From assembly GCF_047345485.1 (NCBI RefSeq), contig NZ_JBLFEN010000004.1:62001-126000 (forward strand): a DNA stretch of 64,000 nucleotides. Direction: 5' to 3'. Shown here piece by piece: positions 33,209 through 42,325 of this stretch. Each line of letters starts with the position of its first letter. Positions within the stretch are counted from its first letter, which is position 1. The stretch is from Jejuia sp047345485 (GTDB lineage Bacteria > Bacteroidota > Bacteroidia > Flavobacteriales > Flavobacteriaceae). Both the position numbers and the translations under genes were made by a program. Under the pieces are notes generated by a model. That model had not been told where the DNA came from. It searched no databases and saw only the letters and a program-made list of their open reading frames with translations.

Positions 33209-34359
33209 TGAAGATTTTAATGGTTGCCATACCAAACCATCACTTTTTTCAATGGGTAAACCAATTGAAGGATTCTGGGTATAAGGTATACTGGCTTGAT
33301 GCAAATGATGATGGTGTATTATCTCAACGAATACCATGGGTAACACAAATTAAATCTTGGAAACAAAAGTGGAACTACCCGTTTAGGCAAACTATTAAAA
33401 AGGCATTTCCTAAACTTTACAACACGATACAAAACCACAATCAAAATAGTTTAGCACGTGTTTTAGAGCAAAGTATTATTAATATAAAACCAGATATAAT
33501 ACACTGTTTTGAAATGCAATTAACAGGATTTTATATACTTCCCGTAATTGAAAAAAATAATATACCATTTATGTATTCTTCTTGGGGTAGTGATGTGTAT
33601 TATTATAAAAAAAGAGGCACAACTGATGCTGAGGTAAAGCGTTTTATGAATAGAGTAGATGTGTTAATATCTGACTGCAATAGAGATGTTAAAGCGCTTA
33701 AAACACTAGATTATAATAAAACGCATTATGTGCATCCCGGTAATGGAGGGCTTGCTTTAGATATGCATAAAGTAATGTTACAAAAAGATAGAAAACTAAT
33801 AATTTTTAAAGGTTATCAATTTGATTCTGGAGAGGCATTACAAGTTGTTAAGGCTATTGAAATACTACCTTTAGAATTAATTAAAAATTTAGAGTTTCAT
33901 GTTTATAGTGCAGATAAAGAAGTAGAGGCTTATATAAAAAACTCAAAAAGTATCAAGCAATTATCATTTGTAATACACCCAAGACATAAGAGACTTAAAC
34001 ATGAAGATTTATTACAGCTTATGGGCAAAAGCATCATACATTTAGGAAATAACCTATCCGATGGCATGCCAAATTCACTCTTAGAAGCTATGGGTATGGG
34101 AGCTTTCCCCATTCAGTCTAATCCTGGTGGGGCTACTGCCGAGGTTATTAAACACGGTGTTAATGGTTTTTTAATTGAAAACCCTTTGGATATTAAAGCA
34201 ATTTCAAAATTAATTGAAGCTGCTTTAAAAAATTCAGAATTAAGAAAAAAAGCCCAAGATTATAATATAGCGTTTATTGAAAATAATTACAAACGCAGTA
34301 TCTTACAACCAAAAATCATCCAATTGTATAAAGACACGTTCTCTCACCACAAGCGCTAA
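33208..34359 (+). CDS. Glycosyltransferase family 4 protein
   Basis: This 383-residue GT-B enzyme keeps the C-terminal donor-site signature of family 4: SLLEAMGMGAFPIQSNPGG (E-x7-E region) with the following AEVIKHGVNGFLI. The N-terminal acceptor domain begins KILMVAIPNHHFFQWVNQL. Retaining transfer from a nucleotide sugar is expected. It overlaps the previous gene by one base and abuts the next. Confidence 0.87.
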   Translation: MKILMVAIPNHHFFQWVNQLKDSGYKVYWLDANDDGVLSQRIPWVTQIKSWKQKWNYPFRQTIKKAFPKLYNTIQNHNQNSLARVLEQSIINIKPDIIHCFEMQLTGFYILPVIEKNNIPFMYSSWGSDVYYYKKRGTTDAEVKRFMNRVDVLISDCNRDVKALKTLDYNKTHYVHPGNGGLALDMHKVMLQKDRKLIIFKGYQFDSGEALQVVKAIEILPLELIKNLEFHVYSADKEVEAYIKNSKSIKQLSFVIHPRHKRLKHEDLLQLMGKSIIHLGNNLSDGMPNSLLEAMGMGAFPIQSNPGGATAEVIKHGVNGFLIENPLDIKAISKLIEAALKNSELRKKAQDYNIAFIENNYKRSILQPKIIQLYKDTFSHHKR

Positions 34360-35238
34360 ATGGAAATATCGTTTTTAATAGTAACTAAACACAGGGCGAA
34401 GGATATAGCTTTTACCTTAGATAAATTACATACTTTAATTGATGTATCCAAACAAGAGGTACTCGTATTTATAGATGGTTGTAGTGAAACAGAGGCTTTA
34501 GTAAATAATTACAGTTGGGTAAAATGGACAATTTCTAAAGAAAGTGTGAGTGCATCACCAGCTAGATATGAGTTATATAAAAAAGCAAAAGGTGATATTT
34601 TTATTGGTTTAGATGATGATGCGCACCCAATAAGTCCAAATTTTATTCTCTCAGTTAAAGATTGTTTTAAACATGATGCTAAACTTGGTGTTATAGCATT
34701 TCAGGAAGTAAGAGGTTTGTATCTATCTGATGTAAAAGCTATAGAAAACTCGCAAAAATTAAGTGCACATTTGGCAAGCGATTTTGTAGGTTGTGGTTTT
34801 GCTATTAAAAAGAAAGTGTATGATGCCACTAGTGGTTTCCCTGTTTGGATGGATATTTATGGAGAAGAGAGTGCTGTGGCTATAGAAGTTTTAAATTTAG
34901 GATATACCATTTTGTATTATCCCGAAATAAAAGTAAATCACAGAGTAAATGTTGAGCTACGTAAGTTAAGAGGTAAAAATTATTACAGGTTTGAAAGACA
35001 ACTTAAAAACAGTATTAATTTTTACTTGGTGTATTATAGACATCCATTTAGAAAAATAGCTAAAGTATTATGGCATAATTTTACAAAATATGCCTTAAAG
35101 GATAGTAGATATTTTAGAGCCTACTTTAAGGCGGTATTTAAAACTATATTTGGTTTAGCAAAGGTTTTAAAATATAGAAAACCTGTAAACCAAGAGACTA
35201 TCAAACAAAAAACAGACTTACAAGGTTTAAGGTACTAA
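34360..35238 (+). CDS. Glycosyltransferase family 2-like protein
   Basis: This 292-residue protein has a GT-A core starting EISFLIVTKHRAKDIAFTLD, with VLVFIDGCSE in place of the usual VDDGS and IFIGLDDDAHP as the DxD-type motif. A later GGFP-like ATSGFPVWMDIYGEE segment matches the acceptor loop of GT2 enzymes. It begins on the base after the GT4 stop. It is a somewhat divergent family 2 member. Confidence 0.82.
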   Translation: MEISFLIVTKHRAKDIAFTLDKLHTLIDVSKQEVLVFIDGCSETEALVNNYSWVKWTISKESVSASPARYELYKKAKGDIFIGLDDDAHPISPNFILSVKDCFKHDAKLGVIAFQEVRGLYLSDVKAIENSQKLSAHLASDFVGCGFAIKKKVYDATSGFPVWMDIYGEESAVAIEVLNLGYTILYYPEIKVNHRVNVELRKLRGKNYYRFERQLKNSINFYLVYYRHPFRKIAKVLWHNFTKYALKDSRYFRAYFKAVFKTIFGLAKVLKYRKPVNQETIKQKTDLQGLRY

Positions 35239-35258
35239 AAATCAATAATAGATGGTTT

Positions 35259-36227
35259 ATGCTAGTTAAAATATGTAGATATTACTCATATCCTGATATA
35301 AAACGACAAACACCAAAGCAGTCGTTTAAATGGGAAGATATTACGTTTACAGAGGACAATATCGATACATGTGATTTTTTAGTGATTTTAGATTATCCAA
35401 AAACCGATATTTCTATAAAAGTTAATCCTAATAATATTTTACATCTGTGTTTAGAGCCTGCTAATGAAGTTTCTAAATATAGGCAGTATGCTAACAAAAA
35501 GGCCTCGGTTATTTATAATCAAATAAACCAAGGTGGTAAATATGTGTTAGAGCAACCCGCTTTACCTTGGCATTTAGATAAAGATTATGATTTTTTTAAA
35601 CAACTACAAGCTAAAGATTTAAAAAAAGAAGATAAGATAGTATGGGTAACTAGTAATCAGCGTACATCTATTCAACATAATAAAAGAATGGATTTTTTAG
35701 AATCTATATCTGATGTACCACAAGTATATTTGTTTGGTAGAGGTATAAAACCTATCGAGAATAAATGGGATGTTATGAAAACATCAAAATATGCCATTGC
35801 TTATGAAAACTTTAAAAGCGATTATTATTGGACCGAAAAAATAGCAGACTGTTTTTTAAGTTATACCGTGCCTTTGTATTTTGGGTGTAATAACATTGAT
35901 GACTACTTTCCAAGTGAAGCAATAATACAAATAGATCCAAAAGATAAACATATTAAGCAGTTTTTAAAAGAAACAGTAGTTTCAAAAGTTTATAACACTA
36001 AATTAGAAGCTCTAAAAGAAGCGCGTGAGTTGGTTTTGGATAGATATCAATTATTTCCTTTTTTAAGTAAAAAAATTAATGAAATAGTATTAACAAAAGG
36101 AAAATCTACGTCTGATATCAAAACACCTATCCACTTAAAAGGCGGTAATGCTTACTACGATAATTATCCTAAATCGTTAGAAATTCAACGATTTTTAAGA
36201 AAGTTGAAACATAAATTTAAACATTAG
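35259..36227 (+). CDS. Glycosyltransferase family 10 (alpha-1,3/4-fucosyltransferase-like)
   Basis: This 322-residue protein has the GT10 C-terminal signature YAIAYENFKSDYYWTEKIAD followed by TVPLYFGCNNIDDYFP, matching the GDP-fucose-binding motif of bacterial and animal alpha-1,3-fucosyltransferases. Family 10 enzymes transfer fucose (or a related 6-deoxy sugar) to GlcNAc or a similar residue. No GDP-fucose synthesis genes (gmd, fcl) are in the window, so the donor must come from elsewhere. It lies between a GT2 and the MBOAT gene. Confidence 0.82.
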   Translation: MLVKICRYYSYPDIKRQTPKQSFKWEDITFTEDNIDTCDFLVILDYPKTDISIKVNPNNILHLCLEPANEVSKYRQYANKKASVIYNQINQGGKYVLEQPALPWHLDKDYDFFKQLQAKDLKKEDKIVWVTSNQRTSIQHNKRMDFLESISDVPQVYLFGRGIKPIENKWDVMKTSKYAIAYENFKSDYYWTEKIADCFLSYTVPLYFGCNNIDDYFPSEAIIQIDPKDKHIKQFLKETVVSKVYNTKLEALKEARELVLDRYQLFPFLSKKINEIVLTKGKSTSDIKTPIHLKGGNAYYDNYPKSLEIQRFLRKLKHKFKH

Positions 36228-36241
36228 AGCCGTATTCCTAA

Positions 36242-37681
36242 ATGTTATTTAATTCTATAGATTTTGCCATTTTTCTCCCAATAGTTTTTATACTCTATTG
36301 GTTTGTTGCGCAAAAGAATTTAAGATTACAAAATATACTTTTAGTTATAGCAAGCTATCTATTTTATGGGTGGTGGGATTATCGGTTTTTAGCTTTAATC
36401 ATATTTAGTTCTTTAGTAGACTATACAATTGCCATAAGGCTAAACAAAGAAGAGAAGAGTAAAATTAGAAAACTTTTACTTTGGACGAGTGTGTTTGTAA
36501 ACATCGGATTTCTAGGTTTTTTTAAATATTATAACTTTTTTGTGGAAAATTTTGTGTCGGCGTTTTCGCTTTTTGGACAACATATTCAACCAAATACCTT
36601 AAATATTATTTTACCTGTAGGTATCAGTTTTTATACGTTTCAAACGTTAAGTTATACTATTGATGTTTTTAAACGAAAACTAGAACCCACAAAAGATTTG
36701 GTGTCTTTTTTAGCTTTCGTTAGTTTTTTTCCTCAATTAGTAGCTGGCCCTATAGAACGTGCCTCAAACCTGTTGCCCCAATTTTATAAAAAACGGGTGT
36801 TTCACTATTCAAAAGCTATTGATGGCTGCAAGCAAATTCTTTGGGGATTATTTAAAAAAGTTGTTATCGCAGATAGTTGTGCAGCATATTCAAATTTAAT
36901 ATTTAATAATTCTGAAGATTATTCTGGAAGTACATTATTTTTAGGTGCACTATTCTTTACATTTCAAATTTACGGTGATTTTTCTGGGTATTCTGATATT
37001 GCAATTGGTACAGCTAGGTTATTTGGTTTTAACTTAAAACAAAATTTCGCATTTCCATATTTTTCTAGAGATATTGCAGAGTTTTGGAGACGATGGCACA
37101 TATCTCTATCTACTTGGTTTAGAGATTATTTGTATATACCATTAGGCGGTAGTAGAGGTAGTTTGTGGCAAAAAATTAGAAATACGTTTATCATTTTTAT
37201 TGTAAGTGGTTTTTGGCATGGTGCCAACTGGACGTTTATATTTTGGGGTATACTGCACGCTTTTTATTTTTTACCTTTATTATTAGCTAAACGAAACAGA
37301 AGCCATCTAAATAGTGTAGCGCAACACAGTATGTTTCCAAGTTTTAAAGAACTTTTTAGTATGCTTATTACATTTTTACTTATAGTAGTGGCTTGGGTGT
37401 TTTTTAGAGCAGAAACAATAACCCACGCCTTTAGCTTTTTACAAGGTATGTTTTCCAATACTTTATTTTCTATGCCAGCAATAAGACCTACAGATGTTAT
37501 TGTATTGGTTTTTGTTTTTATAAGTGTTGAATGGATAGGTAGGTCTCAGCAATACGCTATGGCTACGTTATTCCAAAAAAAATCAAGAATAATAAAATGG
37601 GGTTTTTATATGATTTTGATAGCGTTAGTTTTAGTGTTTAGTAACGAATCATCTCAAGAATTTATCTATTTTCAATTTTAA
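36242..37681 (+). CDS. MBOAT family O-acyltransferase (AlgI-like)
   Basis: This 479-residue protein has about eleven membrane segments and the membrane-bound O-acyltransferase motifs EFWRRWHISLSTWFRDYLYI (about 280) and the catalytic histidine in SGFWHGANWTF (about 325). Relatives such as AlgI move acyl groups, usually acetyl, across the membrane to polysaccharides. The next gene, starting on the following base, encodes an SGNH-like protein, the normal partner for the transfer step. So the glycan is probably O-acetylated. Confidence 0.93.
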   Translation: MLFNSIDFAIFLPIVFILYWFVAQKNLRLQNILLVIASYLFYGWWDYRFLALIIFSSLVDYTIAIRLNKEEKSKIRKLLLWTSVFVNIGFLGFFKYYNFFVENFVSAFSLFGQHIQPNTLNIILPVGISFYTFQTLSYTIDVFKRKLEPTKDLVSFLAFVSFFPQLVAGPIERASNLLPQFYKKRVFHYSKAIDGCKQILWGLFKKVVIADSCAAYSNLIFNNSEDYSGSTLFLGALFFTFQIYGDFSGYSDIAIGTARLFGFNLKQNFAFPYFSRDIAEFWRRWHISLSTWFRDYLYIPLGGSRGSLWQKIRNTFIIFIVSGFWHGANWTFIFWGILHAFYFLPLLLAKRNRSHLNSVAQHSMFPSFKELFSMLITFLLIVVAWVFFRAETITHAFSFLQGMFSNTLFSMPAIRPTDVIVLVFVFISVEWIGRSQQYAMATLFQKKSRIIKWGFYMILIALVLVFSNESSQEFIYFQF

Positions 37682-38584
37682 ATGAAACGTTTTTTAATAC
37701 ATATAAGCTTATTTGGGTTACTGTTTTTTTTAGTTGAAAAAGGGACATACTTTTTACTTAATAATGCTAAAAATAATCTAGAAGATAAACGTTTAGAATA
37801 TGTTTTAGAAGGGCAAATGCAAAAGGATATTATAATTTTTGGATCTTCTATAGGCGCTGGTAATATATTGGCTGGTGAGATTGAAAAAGTACAAAGTTTA
37901 ACAACATATAATTTGTCGTATCACGGCTCTGATGCTGTATTTCATAAATTTTTATTAGAAACTTTATTAAAATACAATAAAGCCCCTAAAAAAGTTATTT
38001 TAGTTATAGATAATCCATTTTATTTTAAAAAGGGAGCGCTAAAGTTTAGAAATGATGTATTAAAGCCACTATCAAAATACAACTACGTAAATCATCAACT
38101 CATTGAAAACCAAGAACAATCATACTACAGTAAGTTTTTGTATTTAGGGCGTTTAGATAAAGATATGATTCGCTTTAAAAGAAAGAAAGAAAATAATAGA
38201 AACCCTTTGGATGATTTTGGCTCACAACCGCTAATAAATTTAGAACGACACCCTTTAGAAATTGAGGTTTTAAAAGATAATTATAGCTATAAAGTTGAAG
38301 AGCCATTAAAAGTTGAAGCTTTTAAAACGATTCAACAGCTATGTAAAGAAAATGATATTAAGTTAGTATGTGTGTTTACGCCTAGTTTTAGATCGCATAA
38401 TACAGTTTTTATAAAGCGTTTTGAAACGTTGATAAACAAAGATGTAAGTAGTGTATTTGTATATGATATATCTAATCCTGCTTATACGAGCAAATCAAAT
38501 TATTTCGACAATGCACACTTAAATTACAAAGGCGCAAAAATATTTACTTTTGAATTAAATAACTACCTATCTACTCTTAAATAA
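37682..38584 (+). CDS. SGNH-like periplasmic protein, MBOAT partner
   Basis: This 300-residue protein has an N-terminal membrane segment (about 5-25, HISLFGLLFFLVEKGTYFLL) and a soluble domain with IIIFGSSIGAGNI (in place of GDS) and a C-terminal DNAHLNYKGAKIF that fits the DxxH block of SGNH hydrolases. It resembles the AlgX/AlgJ or DltD-like proteins encoded beside MBOAT genes that complete acyl transfer to the polymer. Replacement of the usual GDS by GSS keeps the nucleophilic serine. Identification is moderate. Confidence 0.7.
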   Translation: MKRFLIHISLFGLLFFLVEKGTYFLLNNAKNNLEDKRLEYVLEGQMQKDIIIFGSSIGAGNILAGEIEKVQSLTTYNLSYHGSDAVFHKFLLETLLKYNKAPKKVILVIDNPFYFKKGALKFRNDVLKPLSKYNYVNHQLIENQEQSYYSKFLYLGRLDKDMIRFKRKKENNRNPLDDFGSQPLINLERHPLEIEVLKDNYSYKVEEPLKVEAFKTIQQLCKENDIKLVCVFTPSFRSHNTVFIKRFETLINKDVSSVFVYDISNPAYTSKSNYFDNAHLNYKGAKIFTFELNNYLSTLK

Positions 38585-38595
38585 AAGCTTATAAA

Positions 38596-39903
38596 TTAAA
38601 AAATACTAGGCGCTATCTTTCTCAATACATCTGATAGTAAATTACTATCAGTAAGAATAAATTTAGCTTGATAACACAGCAGTAATATTAAGTTGATGTT
38701 TACAATTAGTTCTGGTTTTATTTTTATGTTAAATTCCTGAAAGTTTTCAAGCAATTGATGAAAAAATAAAATCCCTAAAAATATAAATGCAGTGTACCAT
38801 CGTACTTCTAAACTTGTTAATACTACAAAACATAACAAAAAGGTGTAACACCAAAAGAAAAGAAAAAACGACTTGTTGAATTTTAAATTTTCATTTAAAC
38901 CATTACCTTTTTTCAACATATAAATACTAAACCCAAGTATTATAAACAGCCCTAAACCAAAAAATCTAAATAAAATACTATGTAGTGTAAACCACAGGTC
39001 GTTAAAAAATTCCTTTATACTATAATTCCAGTTAAACGTTATACTTTCAATAAAGGTTTTAGGTAAATTATCGCTGCCATTTTCCTCGATGTATGTTTCA
39101 AGTTCTTCCCATGTAAGTCTGGTGTGTTCAGGAATTTTACCTTCATAAATATGTAGTTGAGATACGTAATTTAGTTGCGCCCATGTTAATCCATTCTTAG
39201 GATCTTTATTTACATCAGAAAGTAATTTGTTTTTGAGTAATGATGGCGCATGTAAACAAAAACCAACACTTAGTGCTATGATGCCAACTATAAAAGTGGT
39301 TTTAAAATCTTTATAGAGAAAGAAAATGTAACCAGGAAGTATAATAAATGCAGAAACTCGTGTGCCAATTATTAAACCAATTGTAATACCTAAAAGTATA
39401 ACGTATTTAATTTTTTTTGATTTTTTAATATTATAAAGCAGAAGCACAGAATAAACAATGAGTAAATGCAAAAAATCGTCGTTTATACCTTGCCAAAAAA
39501 TTCTATAGCCTAAAAAATTTAATATTAATACTAAGCTAGAATACAGATAAACGTCTTTAAGTTGTAATTTGTATTTGGCAAAGTTATAGAGTAAAATTAG
39601 TGTAAGAATAGTGCAAATTAAAGATACCAATCTTAAGCCGTATAAAGGGTTGTCAAAACACAACGTAAAAGGGTAGCTAATACTATAAAACGATGGAGAA
39701 ATGCTACCGTTGCTCCATGCTGTTATAAACCCATTGGCTTTTATTTGTCCTAAAGCTTCTAAAAAGCTACGTTCATCACCATATGGCACATATAGCCTCA
39801 TAAAAGTTTCAGAACGTAACACAACATATAGCAATGTTGAGATAGCACTTAAAACAAGTAACTTTTTAGTAGTCCAGAAAGTGGTTTTAAAAACCCTATG
39901 CAT
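38596..39903 (-). CDS. GT-C-like polytopic membrane protein (glycosyltransferase family 39-like)
   Basis: This 435-residue protein has about ten membrane segments. The first extracytoplasmic loop contains an acidic pair in YVPYGDERSFLEAL, like the DE/DD motif that binds the lipid-linked sugar in GT-C enzymes. It is the only minus-strand gene of the locus and converges on the SGNH-like gene with eleven bases between. Its TAACTTTG promoter box sits one base before the ATG. The family assignment rests on topology and this single motif. Confidence 0.6.
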   Translation of the reverse strand: MHRVFKTTFWTTKKLLVLSAISTLLYVVLRSETFMRLYVPYGDERSFLEALGQIKANGFITAWSNGSISPSFYSISYPFTLCFDNPLYGLRLVSLICTILTLILLYNFAKYKLQLKDVYLYSSLVLILNFLGYRIFWQGINDDFLHLLIVYSVLLLYNIKKSKKIKYVILLGITIGLIIGTRVSAFIILPGYIFFLYKDFKTTFIVGIIALSVGFCLHAPSLLKNKLLSDVNKDPKNGLTWAQLNYVSQLHIYEGKIPEHTRLTWEELETYIEENGSDNLPKTFIESITFNWNYSIKEFFNDLWFTLHSILFRFFGLGLFIILGFSIYMLKKGNGLNENLKFNKSFFLFFWCYTFLLCFVVLTSLEVRWYTAFIFLGILFFHQLLENFQEFNIKIKPELIVNINLILLLCYQAKFILTDSNLLSDVLRKIAPSIF

Positions 39904-39904
39904 T

Positions 39905-39932
39905 CAAAGTTATTTGCTCAAAAATAAACAAA
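39905..39932 (-). promoter_or_regulatory. Promoter of the minus-strand GT-C-like gene
   Basis: On the minus strand TTTG (39932-39929), a 16-base spacer and TAACTTTG (39912-39905) fit the Bacteroidota consensus, with a slightly short spacer. The -7 box is followed by one base and then the ATG, so the expected transcript would start at or inside the annotated start codon. Confidence 0.5.
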
Positions 39933-40115
39933 AAAAGCAACGGCTTTTCTAAATGTTTTAATTTGATAAATCTAACAATGAAAAATGTTACTAAAGAAAT
40001 AGAGCATAGTAGATTTACTTTTAAAATAACTACCTTTTATCCTTAAAAACACTACTTTCATCCGAAAAAAAATGTATTTTAGCGATTATTACTGAAGATT
40101 CAATGCTTAGTAACT

Positions 40116-41270
40116 ATGAAAAAAATAGGTTTTATCCCTTTACGAAAGAACTCTAAAGGTATTCTTGGAAAAAATAAACGTAAAATGGTGGGTAGACCAC
40201 TTTTTACGTGGGTTTTGGGAGAAGCAATACATTCTAATTTAGATATTGTTTATGTGTATACTGATGATGATGCTATTATTAGTTTTATTGAAAAGGAATA
40301 CCATTACACCAATAAAATAAAGGCTTTAAAGCGTTCAATAGCTTCTGCTACCGATACAGCTTCTACTGAAAGTGCTATGATAGAACTAGCTGAAAAGCTG
40401 TCGTATAATTTTGATGTGTTTTGTTTATTACAAGCTACTTCGCCATTCACTAAAGCTAAGGATATTGATAGCTGTTTAAATGAAATTTTAAAAGGAAAAG
40501 ATTCTGCCCTTACAGTAGTTAATACACATAGATTTGTTTGGAATGAAGATGGAACTCCCGTTAATTATGATCCCACAAAACGTCCTAGAAGGCAAGATTT
40601 TAAAGGTCTTTTAATAGAAAATGGCGCAGTATATACATGTACTAAAGAGGTATTGTTAAAACACAAAAACAGGTTGGGCACACATACAGGTATTGTAAAA
40701 ATGCCAGAAGAGAGTTTACACGAAATAGATTCGGAACAAGATTGGATAGTTGTTGAAAACCTATTAATGGAACGCCAAAAGCGTAATAAACAGCCTGCTG
40801 AAATAACACATCTTGTTTTAGATGTTGATGGTGTATTTACTAATGGTACAATAAGTTACACAAAAGATGGCGAACACACTAAAGACTTTGATATGCGCGA
40901 CGGTATGGGACTAGAGATTTTAAGGCAATTTGGAGTTGAGGTTATGGTGATGACCAGCGAGCAATCTCAATTAGTAGCTAAACGCATGAAAAAACTGCAA
41001 ATAGCTCAAGTTTTTTTAGGTGTTAAGGATAAATATACATTGTTGCAATCTCTTGCAAAAAAACAAAAATTTTCATTAAATAATGTAGCTTACGTAGGCG
41101 ATGATGTTAATGATATGACTAATATTTGCAGTGTAGGTTGGTCTCTTGCACCAAATAATGCGATGACTGAAATAAAACAACTTGCAGATGTGGTATTATC
41201 TAAAAACTCAGGTGCAGGTGCTATTAGAGAAGCCTGCGAATTTATTATAAACTATAACAAACGCTTTTAG
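40116..41270 (+). CDS. neuA: Fusion of CMP-nonulosonate cytidylyltransferase and KdsC-like HAD phosphatase
   Basis: Residues 1-225 are an acylneuraminate cytidylyltransferase (IGFIPLRKNSKGILGKNKRK, CLLQATSPFTKAKDID, NGAVYTCTKE), which activates a sialic-acid-type sugar as CMP-sugar. Residues 230-384 are a HAD phosphatase of the KdsC/YrbI group: LVLDVDGVFTNGTISY with the catalytic aspartates near 235, VMTSEQS and YVGDDVNDM. The same two-domain order exists in animal CMAS. In bacteria with a phosphorylated route the HAD part can remove a 9-phosphate. NeuB follows after ten bases. The gene starts a new block after the minus-strand gene. Confidence 0.9.
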   Translation: MKKIGFIPLRKNSKGILGKNKRKMVGRPLFTWVLGEAIHSNLDIVYVYTDDDAIISFIEKEYHYTNKIKALKRSIASATDTASTESAMIELAEKLSYNFDVFCLLQATSPFTKAKDIDSCLNEILKGKDSALTVVNTHRFVWNEDGTPVNYDPTKRPRRQDFKGLLIENGAVYTCTKEVLLKHKNRLGTHTGIVKMPEESLHEIDSEQDWIVVENLLMERQKRNKQPAEITHLVLDVDGVFTNGTISYTKDGEHTKDFDMRDGMGLEILRQFGVEVMVMTSEQSQLVAKRMKKLQIAQVFLGVKDKYTLLQSLAKKQKFSLNNVAYVGDDVNDMTNICSVGWSLAPNNAMTEIKQLADVVLSKNSGAGAIREACEFIINYNKRF

Positions 41271-41280
41271 GCAAATAAAT

Positions 41281-42156
41281 ATGGATACCTACAAAAAACC
41301 CTATGTTATTGCAGAGATTGGTTGTAACCACAAAGGTGATATAAACATCGCAAAAGAGCTTATAAAAGTGGCTAAAATATTTTGTAATGCAGATGCTGTA
41401 AAGTTTCAGAAGCGAAATAACAAAGAGCTATTAACTGAAGCACAGTATAATGAACCGCATCCAAATCCAGCCAATTCCTATGGAGACACTTATGGTGCTC
41501 ACAGAGAGTTTTTAGAGTTTAATCTTCATCAACATGGAGAATTAAAAGCATTTTGCGAAGAAATAGGGATAGACTATTCCACTTCGGTTTGGGATTTAAC
41601 TTCTGCAAAAGAAATAGCTTCATTGCATCCAAAATTTATAAAAATACCCTCAGCATGTAACAATAATATTAAAATGCTAGAATGGTTATGCAAAAATTAT
41701 AAAGGTGAATTGCATATTTCTACTGGTATGACTACTAAAGATGAAATAGACGATTTAGTGTCACTTTTCAAAAAACACAATCGCAATAAAGATTTGGTAT
41801 TATACAATTGTACATCAGGTTATCCAGTGCCTTTTGAAGATGTATGTTTGTTAGATATTAACATATTAAAAGAAAAATATGGAGACGATGTAAAACATAT
41901 TGGTTTCTCTGGCCATCATTTAGGTATTGCTGTAGATATTGCAGCCTTTACCTTGGGGGCTAATATTATAGAGCGTCATTATACTTTAGATAGAACTTGG
42001 AAAGGTACAGACCATGCTGCTTCTTTAGAACCAATGGGACTTAGAAAGCTATCGAGAGATTTAACAGCAGTACACGATGCACTAAATTTTAAATCGAAAG
42101 ATATTTTGCCAATAGAACAAGAACAGCGAGACAAGTTAAAAAATAAAAAAGGGTAA
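41281..42156 (+). CDS. neuB: N-acetylneuraminate synthase family protein (NeuB-like, short)
   Basis: This 291-residue TIM-barrel enzyme condenses phosphoenolpyruvate with an acetamido- or plain hexose to make a nonulosonic acid. Motifs seen are VIAEIGCNHKGDINIAKELI, DAVKFQKR, FIKIPSACNNN, STGMTTKDE and the C-terminal IERHYTLDRTWKGTDHAASL. The C-terminal SAF (antifreeze-like) domain of about 60 residues found in most NeuB proteins is missing: the protein ends soon after the barrel. It directly follows the NeuA-HAD fusion gene. Confidence 0.9.
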   Translation: MDTYKKPYVIAEIGCNHKGDINIAKELIKVAKIFCNADAVKFQKRNNKELLTEAQYNEPHPNPANSYGDTYGAHREFLEFNLHQHGELKAFCEEIGIDYSTSVWDLTSAKEIASLHPKFIKIPSACNNNIKMLEWLCKNYKGELHISTGMTTKDEIDDLVSLFKKHNRNKDLVLYNCTSGYPVPFEDVCLLDINILKEKYGDDVKHIGFSGHHLGIAVDIAAFTLGANIIERHYTLDRTWKGTDHAASLEPMGLRKLSRDLTAVHDALNFKSKDILPIEQEQRDKLKNKKG

Positions 42157-42176
42157 TCCCCTTTGTCCTGCTTACA

Positions 42177-42193
42177 TTTCCCCGAAGGGGAAA
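42177..42193. repeat. GC-rich hairpin between neuB and the next gene
   Basis: TTTCCCC-GAA-GGGGAAA is a perfect seven-base-pair hairpin 21 bases after neuB. It is not followed by a T-run, so it looks more like a dispersed palindrome than a terminator. It lies in a 169-base gap that holds no gene. Confidence 0.5.
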
Positions 42194-42325
42194 AGTAACA
42201 CGTTAAAATTAATGAGTATAAAAACCCCATAAGAGTAATTAGATACAGAGGCTCTTTTCGAGTTTATGTAGAGTGTAGCTTAAGTAGAGTGCGGTGGGGC
42301 AAGGATTTAAAAGTAGAAGTAAACA

